DNA of 64,000 nt from Rallus limicola. Taxonomy: Eukaryota; Chordata; Aves; Gruiformes; Rallidae. Position numbers and translations under genes: made by a program. Location of the stretch: positions 16,350,001 through 16,414,000 of the forward strand of contig JAKCOZ010000007.1 in NCBI GenBank assembly GCA_022605955.1, written 5' to 3'. This document shows, piece by piece, positions 1 through 12,938 of this stretch (position 1 is the stretch's first letter; the number at the start of each line of letters is the position of its first letter). The notes below the pieces were generated by a model. It worked only from the letters and a program-made list of their open reading frames with translations. It made no database searches and was not told the origin of the DNA.

Positions 1-1700
1 CATGTATTCAGATGATTTATTTTCTGCTCAGTCTTTGCACTGAGAACTCTACCTGAAGTAAGAGAGGATTCAGTGTTCAGCTATAAGTCATTGATTTAAC
101 CTTTCTGTCATGAGAAAAGTAAAATCAACTTGCTTTCAATATAGTTAAATGTTTAGTTATATATGAAACTAGATCTTTGGAAAGGATAGGAAATTACATT
201 TTCTATAATCAATCAATCATCTGTGAAGAGAAGTTTATTTAAAGTGACTCCTTTCTGATTACTTCTAGAAGAGATAAATAGAAAATTATTCATAAAGAAC
301 TCGATGTATTGATAATGTGACAGCTGAGAGGTTGTGCTCTTCAATGTAGATCATTTTCCAATTTTATGAATGCCTGTGAAACCAGACGATGTTATTTAAA
401 TAAGCTTATACTAGTGGCATATGTATATTGGATCAACAGCCTTGTTAGATATTAAATAGCAATAATTAAAATTGTCTAGCCAGTCTATGCCAAGTATATC
501 TAAAAGTATCAACATGAAAAATGTATAAATACTGAGGACTTTTTTACTAATTCAGAAATTGACACAAAATTTTATAAAAACAGATAATAGAGCTATATAT
601 CCACTGACTATTTTTTATACATTTACCAGATGCCTTAATCACAGACTTTGGCTCTGAAGGTGCACACAGGTGTGTGGTGTTGCCCCCACAGCTCTGCCCT
701 GGCCCTGGAGGCCACATATTTGTAGACATGAATCACACTCATCATTACAGAACCTTGAAGCATGGCATGCCTTTGTGCTCACTGCCAAGGTGATGTAACA
801 TAATGTTTTGTATGAGGGAACATGGAGATGTTCAGACCATATGGAAAGATATTTCATTTCTTGGGACAGCGTGATGGTCTTAAGGAACTAATGAGAAGGA
901 AGTAATGGAAATAATCACCCAAAATCATGAAGGTGACAGTTTTTGCATGTCCAAACCCTGTGGTTAGTATGGCTTTGAGAGGAATGAAGGCCTCTTAAAG
1001 ATCATTAGTTTCCTCTTCCAGCTTCAGAGAAGCGTCTTTTTTAGAGTCCCAAATTTCTTGGGTCAAGGTAACAAAAGACATGTCATAAAAATACTGAATC
1101 TGAAGGTTTTTAACTAGATCACTTAGTGAGTTTTTACACTCGTCATAAAGTTCACCGGATTCAGTAAGTAAAAAGTCTCGATATTTTTCAAAGGTAAAAA
1201 ATGGTAATTTTCAGAAAAATAAAAATATATATTCAGAAACTTTTTTTTTCCCTAAAGTTCACTTTTCACTATAGCATTGCTATTGAAAGCTCTCAGAAAA
1301 TATGAGATACAAATCCAGTCCTAAAGTAGTTAGGAGGCACTGCATTAAACTCAGTAAAGTTATGTTTATCAAAATTAGAAATGGTTTTGGCCAATGTCTT
1401 TTCCTAATATGAGTGGAAATATCCCATTTTTTATTATCTTTTTTTAGTTAAGATACCTGGTGGTCTCTGTTTAGAAACTTAATTCTTTACATTTTAAAAA
1501 TAACCCTCTTAGAACATACTTGTGTTAGGTGCATATCCCACAAAGATAACTGGACTGAAAAAATAAGAAAAGGAGTTACTGTAAGGAAGAGTGAGAAAAG
1601 TTTCTTGAAAGGTTTTTGAAAGTTCTCTCCTGTTTTTATGAAATTTTGTTGGCAGTTTAGGGAAACTGTACTAATCCTGGACTTACAAGGTGATTGTCAT

Positions 1701-1740
1701 GCAAGAGTTACTTTAAGCATGCAAGAGTTACTTTAAGCAT
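1701..1740. repeat. Perfect 20-bp tandem duplication
   Basis: The 20-base unit gcaagagttactttaagcat occurs twice head to tail with no mismatch. The absence of any difference between copies suggests a fairly recent slippage or duplication event. No function is implied. Confidence 0.95.
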
Positions 1741-3675
1741 GGTACTTGGTTCTTAGAGTGAAGTTGAAAGAGATCTAGAAGAGAACTGTTAAATTTCTGA
1801 ATCAAAGGGAAAATGACCTGACAAATTGGAAAAAGAAAGGAATCTGAGAAATTGAGGGAATGCATTGAAACTGCAGGATTCTGGCAAAGGTATTGCCCAA
1901 GAGACAACAGGGAACAAGACACCGACAACCAAAAAAAGGTACTCTGCAAGAAATGTAAGAGTAGCTTTTGTGCATTTGGTCCACTATCAGAATTTATTTC
2001 TATTCAAAAATTCAATTCTGATGCCTACTGATAGCTTATTTTGCTTCATTCTTTGACACCATTGAGGAGATATTAAAGCATACACATTTGGCCTAGGAAG
2101 TGTAGCTCTACAATCTGGAGCAAGCAGATACACTCTCACAGAAACTAGGCCCGGTCCTTCCCTTCAGTGTACTGTTTCAGTGGCACAGAATGCCAGCAAA
2201 CAACTTTCTTCCCTTTTGTTAGTAAGAAAATCAAGGGGTGTACAGTTCTGAAGGTGCTGCTGAAACATCTTGAAACAGTCATGTGATCCGTTCTATGAGC
2301 CAAAAGAGGTGTTTCTTCAAGGCCTTTTTTAAACTGAGATGTGCTTCTGCTTGCTCAAACCCTCCCACATACAGATGAGGACATAATATACGGCTATGTC
2401 TCATTATGCAACCTACCTCCCACATGATGTTCTAAAAGAAAGCCCTAAGCATCTGCATAACACTCCTTTGGGCATGAATAGCGTCTTTAATACCAATACT
2501 GAAGTGAGAGTGATTTAGTACTGTTACTGCAGCACCTGAGCATTCATAGTTCAATTCAATGCAACTGATGGAACATCTTGATTTTCAAGGGGAAAGAGCT
2601 GCCAAATTCACTCACTGGAAATGTTATAGTGACTTATCACAGGATAGGCCATAGTGATTAATGACCCAGGCATTACGAAGCTTTGCCACTCTCATTCACT
2701 CTGACTATGCGATCAGCATCCATTTATGAATTAGCAGTTCATTGGGATTGTTTTACAAGAATGAAATAGCAAGGATGATGCTACAAGTTAGAATCACAAG
2801 GATGCTACTGGGATGCCACTGCCACTACCAGAGTGGACAATGAGAGCCTTGCTTGACCCACTCAACAGTCACAGCCATGCAAATAGCAGTCATAAGAAGT
2901 GTGCATCACACAGTGAAGAGAAACTCACTGTTGTAGATGGATATGCTCCCTGACAGCTCTGAAGGAAAAAGGAGAAATGGATACAGTTGTAAGCAAGGAC
3001 AGTATACTAGTAAATTAGTCCTATTTATATTCCCTGGCAAACCGAGCATTTTACCTACCCTGCCAGGATCGCCGTCTGACCCCAGAAATCTCAGCTGTAG
3101 GAGGAGGATCGTAGAGGCTAGTAACAGGCAGCATGAAAAAATAATACTCACAGCTCATAGCTCATGCAACAGGGTTATTTATTTAGATTCCTGCAAATGT
3201 GAAAAAGTTGTTTTTCCATATGGCCTAAATGCCACTGATGTAATCTGAAAATACCTCCTGGTACTCCCCATTTTCAAACAGAGTGAAAAAAAGATGAGCC
3301 TTGCAATATGCCCTCCAGGTCAAATTCAGGTTATATTAAGTCAGAGAAGGGGAGGAAGCCATTTCAATGTTAGTGAGGAGTGGATCTATTTATAAGGGCT
3401 TTTTAAACCCTTGCTTCATTTCACAGCATATATGACAGCTGATTTTCTCCAGCCCAGATGACTATGGCTGCAGGAGCACCACCCTATCAAGGAAACCAGT
3501 CCATTGGTTTTTAGCTCTTAAAAACAGAATAAAGAAAACAAATGAACAAGACAAAAGAGAAAAAGAATGGAAGAAACATCAGCAGAAAGCTTTTCCTTCA
3601 GTCAGCAACAAGGTATTGAGATTTTTTTTCTGTTGGTACTATAAAAGTTGCAAAAACTTTCAAGACATCCAGTAT

Positions 3676-3696
3676 AGCATTTAGCATTTAGCATTT
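3676..3696. repeat. Heptamer tandem repeat, three copies
   Basis: Three direct copies of agcattt are followed by diverged sequence. This is a minor low-order repeat with no implied role. Confidence 0.85.
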
Positions 3697-3877
3697 GGAT
3701 TTTTTTCAGCACTCCAGCAAATAAGAACATTTGGAAAAGTGTCCTTCCTTAGTGCTTTGCTCCAATAGTAGGAGACAGTATTTGTGGGAACTCAGCTACA
3801 GATTTCAAAAAACATACAAGCGTGGGTTCCCACATTTGTTAAGTACTGAAAATTCAACCTTTGCTATCTGAAGATCT

Positions 3878-3965
3878 AACTTTTGCAAATACTTAAGCAC
3901 ATGATAAACAGGATTTCCATGAGTAAACCCACACTTCTGTTTAAGTGTTTTGCAGGATTAACCAT
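3878..3965. mobile_element. Palindromic MITE-like relic
   Basis: The left part contains acttaagcacatg and the right part contains gtttaagtgttttgcagga. The two read as diverged inverted arms around a short centre. This matches my memory of a widespread sauropsid palindromic, non-autonomous DNA element whose arms read roughly 'aagcacttaagcacatgctt' with a 'tgctttgctgga' end. The centre appears shortened. Family name not recalled; identification is from memory, not from a search. Confidence 0.55.
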
Positions 3966-6635
3966 CTTTGTACATAGACTAATTTTACCATAACACTTTA
4001 TACTTAATTTTCTTGCAAAATATAGAGCATCCATTTGCTGTGGTGAACCAAAAATGATATGAAGCTCAATCCACACTTTTAAAATGTCCATTTAACAGTG
4101 CCTGAATACAAGAACTGTTTCTTAATGGGCTGTGAACGTCTTCAGTTTGTGTATTAATAGAGGACCAACTCTTTGGCTTGTTAAAGAAGGAAGCTTTTGG
4201 AACCTGAATAATAAATTGCTTTCTGGTTAAATTAATTAGATTAATTACTTTCCAGAGTAGCTGATATAATGTGAAGCTTTAAAATCATCTTTTTATATTA
4301 TAGTACAGGAGTTCTGTCCACCATCCTGGACTGCTCTTTGTTCAAGAAAGAGCTATTCTCGTATTCAAGAAGAACATAAAAAATTATGAATATCTGAATA
4401 AAATTTCTAGTCAAGGTGTACCTGGCAGTGAAGAAAAGGTAGTTTGCTGTGTTTTATTTTTCAAATCTCAAATGTTTGTGCATTCATCTAAATTGAATAG
4501 CCTGAGTAGAAGCCTGTGGAGAGGGTGGAGAGAGTATCTTTGCAGATCAGAATGCATACTACATGGCAGATGATGTTTCTTGATACTCTTCAGAATAGTC
4601 CATATTCAGATAATGGTGATCTGCTACAAAGAGCTGATGGTTAAGTTATGGTGTAATCAGGTGTCAGGGTTGGACAGCTTTTCTCTGAGAAGTGCCAATA
4701 TACTGTATCTCATGGTACTACCACAAATATGGTGCTTCTCCCACTCTTCTTAATGAGAAAGTTACATCAGAACTTCTGGAACTATTGACTGGTATCCTAG
4801 AGATTTTAGGCATCTCCTGGAGTTTTTAAATGTGTGCCTTATTTTCTGAGTGTGAGTCAGTTAAATGTGTCCCCCCCCCATATGACTCACAAAGAAGTCT
4901 GAGAGTGAGCAAGGTGACTGCTGATAGTGGGTTTCCCCTAACAGCAGCAGTCTAAAAGGTAAGATTTCTCTATAGGATAGATACCTAGGTTCTTTCTCTC
5001 AATGGAGACAGCATAATATCAAAAACAAACAAAAAAAAAAAAGTAAAAGAAAAAAAGGTTTATCTTATATACCTGTCTTAAATCCAGTGAAAAAGCTCCA
5101 TGAAATTCCTATACCTCTCCACTGGCTATAGAGGTAGGCAAGAATTTTAAATGGCTACAATTTTTAAAACTTGTAAAAACTGCCTATCAGAGTTTCTTAA
5201 CCCAAATAACTACTCATGTAGAAATTGCCATCCAATATCTCAGTAATTACAGGAATCAATTATAAGCTGTTAAAAAAGTAGAGGTACTGGCTTTCTAAAG
5301 GTGTCTGATTACAATGGGTAGCTTGTAGGGCCTTAAATATGACAGAAATATGAGGCTTAACCTAACTAATGATGGGCCTTAACCTAATTATATTTTGTGA
5401 AGGCAAACCTTCACTCTAGAGTAGAACAAGAAGATAGCTTTCTGGTGAAAGCATGTATATGTGACAGTGAATCTTTAAAAGCTGTTTTGTGATTTGGATG
5501 ACATTGACAAAAGTATGCTTTCTTGCAGAGGGTGATCACTGTGCTTTGTGAAGGCATGAGGGGATGCCTGGAGAGAGTAATAAAAGCAGCTGGACGTTTT
5601 CAACTTCTTATGTGGGTATATACCTGATAGTGATAGAAATGGGGACGATAGAAAATGCCGACATTTTATTCTACAGATTGCCTAGCAATTTAAAGATATT
5701 TCAAAAAATAGGGAAGTATGATTGTACTTCTCACTCTCTGTAATGAGACTATTTTTGGTGCAGTTCTGCCTTTTGTTAAAACAATAGCATACTCAAATAC
5801 CAGCATTATCCCTGCATTGGTAATACCTCCTTTTGCTTTGTCCACTTTCCCAAGCATTTATTGTGGAAATCTGCAGGACAGAAAATTGGCACAAGTCTCT
5901 TCATTAATTTTTTTTTTAATCTGTCAGCACTATTTAAACTGATAGTTCAAGGTTAAGTGGCAACCTCATTCAAACTAGAGATATTGGGTAGATGACTAGC
6001 ACTAGTCAACACCTTTCTCCAAATGTCTAGAAGTTCTTAATATCACTATAGTCAGAAGTGACCCATGAGAGATCCAAATCAGTCCAGCTTCCCAGCTTGA
6101 CAATGAAACATTCATAGTTGGCTTCTAGCCTTGATTATGATTCATAGAACAGCCAATGCAAAAATCTTACCATCTTTATCAGTAATAACACTGAATATAC
6201 TTCTCCTTCATCTTTGTATCTCATACAATATTGCAGTGTATATCATGGAGACTATCAAACACATTATTGAAGCATAGTCTCCATTGGACTGACAGGATAT
6301 AAAATATATACTCAGTGTCTCCCCTTCCTTTGTAGTTATAAAGAAATATCAAAATACGTATGAAAAAATAAATCTTGTGGGTTTAAAAATAGACTTTGTT
6401 ATATCAGGAATGTGAGATTTTTCTTATTTTGTTTGGCAAATAACTGGACAGTGCGTTACGACCAGTGTTTGTTCTCACTTCTGAAGGAGTATTTTCAAAC
6501 TGTTCCAGCCACTGTTACAAGAAGCCACTTATCTCTGCACTGGAGACAAACTGAGAGGCTGGTCTTTACTTAGAACTCTTTGTTAAGGATTTACTAATGC
6601 TTAACTTGGTTAATCCATGACGTTGCTACTGGAGA
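3966..6635. other. AT-rich non-genic DNA
   Basis: No gene or clear repeat is seen. It contains simple homopolymer runs such as C9 near 4871-4879 and A12 at 5031-5042. The open frame at 5718-5942 is short, lacks motifs, and is not considered coding. Confidence 0.7.
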
Positions 6636-6639
6636 TGTT

Positions 6640-6750
6640 TGCTGAATAGCTTGTGCAAGTCACTTCACATCCTCTTGCCCCATGCCCATGCCTTGAGCAT
6701 AAAAGTGGTTACTGTTTCTTTAAAGTATGTTGACCTTTATTTTACAGAGT
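6640..6750 (+). mobile_element. Possible MIR-like SINE relic
   Basis: The stretch tagcttgtgcaagtcactt, followed downstream by ataaaagtggttactg and then a tttaaagtatgttga segment, resembles the order of the MIR consensus: an 'agctgtgtgacc...gcaagtcactt' block, a 'tctgtaaaatggggataatg' block, then a 'tgtaaagcgctttga' block. Spacing is irregular and divergence is high, so chance similarity remains possible. Confidence 0.4.
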
Positions 6751-9700
6751 GAATAAACTGTAAAAAGGATGTTGCAGGAGCATTTTTGTTAGTGTCATCA
6801 TGATTATTTGTAGCACTCGCCTTACCTAAGCAGGACGGGCATAGCGATTCCATCCAAAAAATCACTTTAAATAAAGTAAGTAAACATTCAATTTCCCTTT
6901 TGTTGGCCAGAGTTAGAAACGTTTAAAAGCTGAAAGAGCTTTATTTGACTCAGTTGTTGGAGTGGATTATAATCTCCCAGAGTTACTTTCCCCTCCCATA
7001 CACAGAGCTGTGTGTGAATAGGCACAGGTATTACTGAATTACTGGAAGGTAATTTAGTAGATGTTTACAACAGATCAGATTTTTATAGCAATGGTGAGAA
7101 GTGAAGGGAACACTGTTACACTATTTATGCTGATATCAAGTTTCACTGACTGCCCTGCATTGTACTACAGGTACAGTAGTTTTCACTTCCAGAAACTGGG
7201 AATAATTCCAGAGGAATGCATCTGGATAACATTTGCCTGTTACCCTCCCCAGAAAAGAATTAGTCACCAAGGGCCCTATTCATAAAAACTAATTCAGGCC
7301 ATTTCCACATGAATATCACGTCTTTATGTGGAAAAAAGTGTGGGGCATGCTTTTTTTTCTACATAAAGAATCCTTTTCTGTGATTAATGGAGCTGTTTTC
7401 CCCTGTCTGTAAATGGACACGTCCCTGTTTTGTTAAAGAGAGAACGGAGTTCAAAGCAGAAGTGGGAGCGGGATGGATAAGAAACTCCTAGCTTTGGAGA
7501 CCATATAAGAATGGCATTTGAAAATGGCTGCAGCATAAACTATTTGGCTGCTTGAGCAGACAAATACTTAAAAACCTAAAGGAAAGGGGATCAGTCCTTA
7601 GTGAACACAGAGAATTTTATGAACTGGCCTAACGTTTTTTCTTAGTTTATAGTTCCCTATTAACTTCTCAGTGCAAAGCAAGCCAAAGCTTCCAAGTTGT
7701 GTCGCGCTTTGCAAAATCCTACTTCCAGCAGCAATGAGTTAATCATAATGGTGTGATAGCTTTAATCAGCCCACAAGGTTGATAAATTGGATTGATTGGA
7801 ATCACATCGTTAGCATGTGAATTTTGGTGGAATTTTAATAGCCACCAGGGGTGCACAAGATTTATGGTGGAGTCAGCTTATGATTTTCTTTTGGTTGAAT
7901 GCTCATTTTAATGTCCTGTAACATACACTAGACCTTGCCTACTGTTCAATTTGTGCTGTGATGAAGGGTTTTAACATACTGTAAGTTCAGATCATTACAT
8001 TTCATGTGAGATACAGTATATAACTAAAATATTATGTTTTTCTTCAGTCACTCCAGGGAGAAGTACGGTTTTATTGAAGACATTTAAGGCAGTTACAACT
8101 ACAGCTGCAGAACACTGCCTGAATGAGGCCCACATGGCACTGAACGTTGCTGGTTTTTGATGGATACAGTCCCAGTCTTGGTTTTACCAAGAAAATATTT
8201 AGAGTAACTTATGTAGGAGTCTTCTAGATGTTTATGACACTCCCCTATGACAGTGAAATACAATCTATTACATGCATTAAGTTAAGAGAAATATGATGGA
8301 AAGAAAAAAACAGAACCCGACTTTAACGTAATGGTTCATACTGTGTGAGTATACTGATCAAACGTTTCTAGAGAAGATGACAAAGAGGAAAAACAGACTG
8401 TTAGAGCTAAGTTGATCCATATGATAAACTCTGATGCTGCTAGATAGAAATAATAGGATAATGTAACCCATCTGAAACATGAAGAAACAAAATGTTTCCT
8501 GTCATAAGACCCAAGCCTTCAACTTGTTACCCCTGGCCTGTGAATTAGACATGTCTGTCAAATTACGAGTTCTCTCCAGACTTTTCATGAAGTATAACTA
8601 AATTTTCTGCTATAAAATATCCATATATTTAAGGACAACATAGTAAAATAGCACCAAGGTATTCTCCATTGCCATTTTCACTATGGAGCCAAACCTCCTT
8701 GTAACAAAATAAGCAGACATTAAATATCACTTTTCTTCATGCATTTTTTTTTCTGTTTTTCTCTTTTTTTGCACAAAGTTTTAGAATACTATAGCCTCAG
8801 GTTAATTGCCATACAGTTTGGAGTCTGAATTTATGACAAATAACTTAGAACTAAAAAAGTCATGAGAACTAAAATTCCTGAATCATTCAATCCAGTACAA
8901 AAATCAACGCTGCCATAGGTCAGAGCCACAGAACTAAGAAAGTTAGGTCTGTTGAGGATTTTGTTTCTTCTTCTGATAAACAGCAAGCAGTTGACTTGAC
9001 TCGCAATTGAATGCTAGATGCAGTCTGTGCAGGTGTAGTGCTAAACATTCCCTACTCTGCATCAGATATCTATTTACCATTAAGCAACATAATTTAAAAC
9101 TACAGTCAGTTATCACTGTTTTGCTAGAAGGATGGTCCTCTGAACTTGTATTTCTGAGTTCACAGAGACTCCATACTGGAGGGCATGTTTAGTGATCATT
9201 TTGTAATGGTATAAAAACATCAGAAACCCAGAAATAAATGGAGCATTCTTGGGCAAATTAGATTAGCCTGAGCTCTTTCCACATGTGATTGGAGATGATC
9301 TAATTGGCCTGTGGCAGTAAGTAAGTTATACTGAGTGTTTAAATATAATGCATGTATGTTTACAATAATAAATGCATTAGAAACATTTTTATTGTTCATC
9401 TTTCTCTTAACATACTTCCTGTTAGCATGAAGTGCATAGTACTTGCTGCGGCAAAACGGAATATTGCTTCATATCAGTGTAAATTATTTTACTCTGCCTG
9501 CAATTTCACCTCTTCCCAAGATCTGTCCTTATTCAAAGGACAAGTCCTTTAAAGCAGAACACTGTTGAGGAGTAGCAACCATACAGCACTGTATTGCTAT
9601 AGAGGCCTTTGCTTGGCACACTTAATAGGTCATAAGCATAAAACATTTGCTACCACTCTGGTAACAGATATATCTTATTAGCTTCTTTCTACACCGGCTG

Positions 9701-9821
9701 AGTTCACAGACATTGTCTGAGATCAGGTCCTGTTCACACTCGGATGTCAGTGAATTAGCAAATGTCCTACTAAAGCAAACACACAAGATTCTCATTACAA
9801 TAGCAAGATTGTTTCTGTATG

Positions 9822-9900
9822 GATCCATTGGTAAAGTGAGGCACAAGAAGCTACTTATTCTGAGGCAGCCTTACACTAATGACCTAGCTTTGTACAATGC
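9822..9900 (-). mobile_element. Weak MIR-like patch, reverse orientation
   Basis: The string ggtaaagtgaggcacaagaa resembles the reverse complement of the MIR 'ctgtgcctcagtttcc' block. A later 'aatgacctagct' loosely fits the next conserved part. Similarity is short and the intervening bases do not align well by eye. Confidence 0.28.
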
Positions 9901-11978
9901 ACAGATCCTGAAGATAGTGATGACAGACAAAATCATGACCCCATTGAATTCTTCAGAGTTTCCACTAGGTATCAATGAGGTCAGAATTTCCCTGCTCCCC
10001 ACCCCTTACAACTTTGTGTTGCTTGCAACACAATTCATGAAGACATCAAATAGATCCTCTGAAGATAAAAAAAACATTGGGGTTTGTTTTCAGTACAGAA
10101 AATAATAGCTCTTAATAAGCCAGTTGTGTTAGAACCCTGCAAAACAGTTCATCTCCCAGCTTTCATCATATGCTTTTGATGACTATGAACTCAAGTCTAA
10201 AAAGATAGATGGATGCATGAAAAGCAGGCGGCTAGGGGCAGCATCAGACACACAGAATATCAGTTTGCTTTGTAATGCTTTCCTCTTAACCCATGAATTT
10301 AATTTTGTGTTGAAATGAAGTAAAATACTAGACCGTATTGACTTGGTATTTAGTATAATTATAATACTTTTGTGGTTTGTTTTTTCCTTGAGGAGAAACC
10401 AGCATCCAGAAAAAAGAGCGTCTCATATTCATCTCCTCCAACTGTTCTTTATGCCCTTAAATCTCATTCAACTACACTATCTGCTTCATATAAACAATTG
10501 GCTGTGACTGAGTGACTCCAGCCAAGTTACAACAGGGATGAATTTGGCTGTTAGCTACAAAGAGCTTTCTCTGATAGTGTTTTAATTTCTCAGAACAGTT
10601 TTCTGGGTGCTTGGGAGGTCTCAGATTCATGATTACAGTTTGGCCTGCTGTAGACAAGAAGCAGATAGACAAGAAGCAAATCACAAAGCATAGTTCTACA
10701 GAGGTAACCCATCATGGATCTCCTGCACTTTTAGCCTAATAAATAACTGATGTTTCCTGTAAAAAGGTGAGCTCTGAAACTCTGTATTGACCAAATGCAT
10801 AAACAAAAGAAGCTGTGAATAAGAAAAATAAGGTTGCAATTTTCTCTAAAAACCCTAGAAAACTATTAATACATATTGTATTCCTGTATCTAATTCTTTT
10901 TAGTTCTCCACTACTGGTGGTATTTTTTACTTTAGGTAAAAGAAGCTACTACTTATACTAGCAACAAAGATCACTGCCTTTTTTCTTCACAAATGTAAGA
11001 AAGTTTCTGCATGTCTGACCTGAAGGAAATTGCTTACTCATTGTAAATAATTATACACACAGTGCCAGCTACCAGAGACAGTATACTTCTTGCATTTCCC
11101 CACTGCTGTACTTCATGCATATGTGTGACATAATTTGAGTGGGAGATTAAACTTCCTCTGAAATGCTACCTACCTGCCAAAAGATAGAAAAAATTTCAGA
11201 AAGGGATGAATGCCACCCAAAACAATTAATAGAGCACTAGCAGAGCAGAAAATTTCTCTTTATCTGTTTTAATCATTGGTATCCCTTTTGACCCAAGGGT
11301 AGCCACTGAGGTTGGGGAGGAAAGAGGTTTGCAATTTGCCTCCAGTTCAAACTAGGACTTGCAGTTCAGTGGTGCCATCTGTTTATTCAGGTTCAAGTTC
11401 TCTGCAGATGGCAGGGATGAAGCAAGGGGAGCCAATTTCCTTCCTCATTCCAAGCCTCTTCTTGAACAAGCCTCTGCCCAGAAGCGCTTTCACTCTTAGC
11501 AGTTCCTCAGGTCTCTGCTAGAAGTGTCTGTGAGGCTTCCTGTTGTTTGCTCTGCATTCTTCTGCAGTGTTTCTGCTCTGCTCTTTTAAATTCACCTCAC
11601 CCCCACCCCACCTTCCTCTTAGTAAAATAGGAAAAATCCCTCAAATAGGGGTCAGTCCCTTGGTCAGCCCTCAGTGTGGCTTGTTCGAGTTGATGATTCC
11701 TGTTGTTTGTCCCAATGAGAAAATTTGTTGGTCTGATAGTTACATTTATTATGGAGGAAATACACTACAGTGTGTAATAGCTTCAAAATGTTTCTTCAAG
11801 CCTGGATGTCACTGCATTAGGCCAAATCACAGCTGTCCACATTTTAATGTTGAGTTAAAAAAGAATACTTTTACTTTTCCTCCATGGTTTTGACCCTGTC
11901 TTCAATCCATGTTCATAGTCATAGATTTTGTAGGAATTTCACTGAGGTTCTTCACAAAATTATGACCATTTTTGTTTT

Positions 11979-12016
11979 GGAGATCTTATTTTTTGTACTG
12001 GAGATCTTATTTTTTG
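11979..12016. repeat. 21-bp tandem duplication
   Basis: Two adjacent copies share ggagatcttattttttg and differ only in the last few bases. Local duplication; no function implied. Confidence 0.9.
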
Positions 12017-12867
12017 ACAGTTGCTTTTTTAAAAGAAAGTGTGAGAGGTGGATGAAAGCTTATACCTAGTACTTCTTTCTAACACAGGTTGAGGTAGCAG
12101 CCTTTCTATCTCTCAGCTCAGTTTGCTTTAGCTCCATAGTGTATATCTATGCTTCTGCTCCTAAAGGTTTCAGGATTTCCATGAGTACATTTCATCTCTG
12201 TGAAGTCCAGTTCAGATTGCTCTAGAACAGTAAAAAAAACCCAACACAAAACCAACCTTAGTGTTGTCATAGTTTCTCCTTTGCAAATGTCGTTCTTTCT
12301 CATTTATATTCTCATACAAATGGGAATCAGGTCCTAATTTTCTAATGGGATTTGACGTTGAAAGAACACTTCAAATCCAGGATCTAAATTGGCTGCTTTT
12401 GAATTCAATTCCGAATTAAATGGAAAACCGCTTTGTCTCTTGATATAAATCTCTAATGGTATCTGGCCTTGCTGACATTTACAGGACTGCTGTTCTATAT
12501 TTTCACCATGATACGAGCACTCTCTCTGGGGAAAACACCATCAAACCGTAGCTCTTCTGGCAGCTTTCTACAGTCAAATTTCTTTGCATCCACTTCCTTT
12601 CTCATTATTTTGAAGTGGAAATCCCATGGCTGTAAACTTGAAAACACATTATATCAAGTCAAATCATGACTGTAGTTACTGGCTTTTTCTAGCTCTGGTG
12701 TCTCTGTGTCTAATTTAAACTTCATGTCTCACTTTCAGCATGATCCAAAATTTTCTCACCAGAAAGCAAGGCAGGAAACTAGTCAGCTTTGCCTTCTTTA
12801 TTTTTATTTCAGAAATGAAATGCTTCAGAAAAAAGAAAAAAAAAAAAAATAGAAGCTAACGGTTTAC

Positions 12868-12938
12868 TGCTGGGTTAACGGTTGGGCTCAATGCTCTTAC
12901 AGGTCTTTTCCAAACTACATGTTTCTGTCATTCTACGA
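12868..12938 (+). mobile_element. CR1 LINE, extreme 3' end only
   Basis: About 70 bases match the terminal part of avian CR1. The 'gggttaacggttgggctc' segment corresponds to the usual 'ggttggactcgatgatctt' region. It is followed by aggtcttttccaaac and then a degenerate tail with 'tttctgtcattctacgag', related to the ATTCTATG unit. CR1 is a non-LTR retrotransposon that inserts 5'-truncated copies by target-primed reverse transcription, so such short copies are expected. An A-rich tract lies immediately upstream (A13 at 12837-12849). Confidence 0.75.

Larger units (their letters stand above)
1..3875. other. AT-rich non-genic DNA
   Basis: No gene, RNA gene or recognisable interspersed repeat is seen. 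Open frames here (for example 2937-3248 on the plus strand, about 100 codons) have no domain and overlap equally long frames on the other strand, as expected by chance. The only local structures noted are a 20-bp tandem duplication near 1.7 kb and three heptamers near 3.68 kb, listed separately. Confidence 0.7.
6751..12860. other. AT-rich non-genic DNA
   Basis: No supported gene. The 130-codon frame at 9713-10105 has no domain, no splice context and overlaps a minus-strand frame. The block 7620-7940 has dense homeodomain-type and PBX-like words and is discussed as a conserved-noncoding candidate. A weak MIR-like patch near 9.8 kb and a 21-bp duplication near 12.0 kb are listed separately. Confidence 0.65.

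Noticed and set aside
9713..10105. 130-codon open frame on the plus strand
   Set aside because: No recognisable domain, overlapped by a minus-strand frame, and partly over a weak MIR-like patch.
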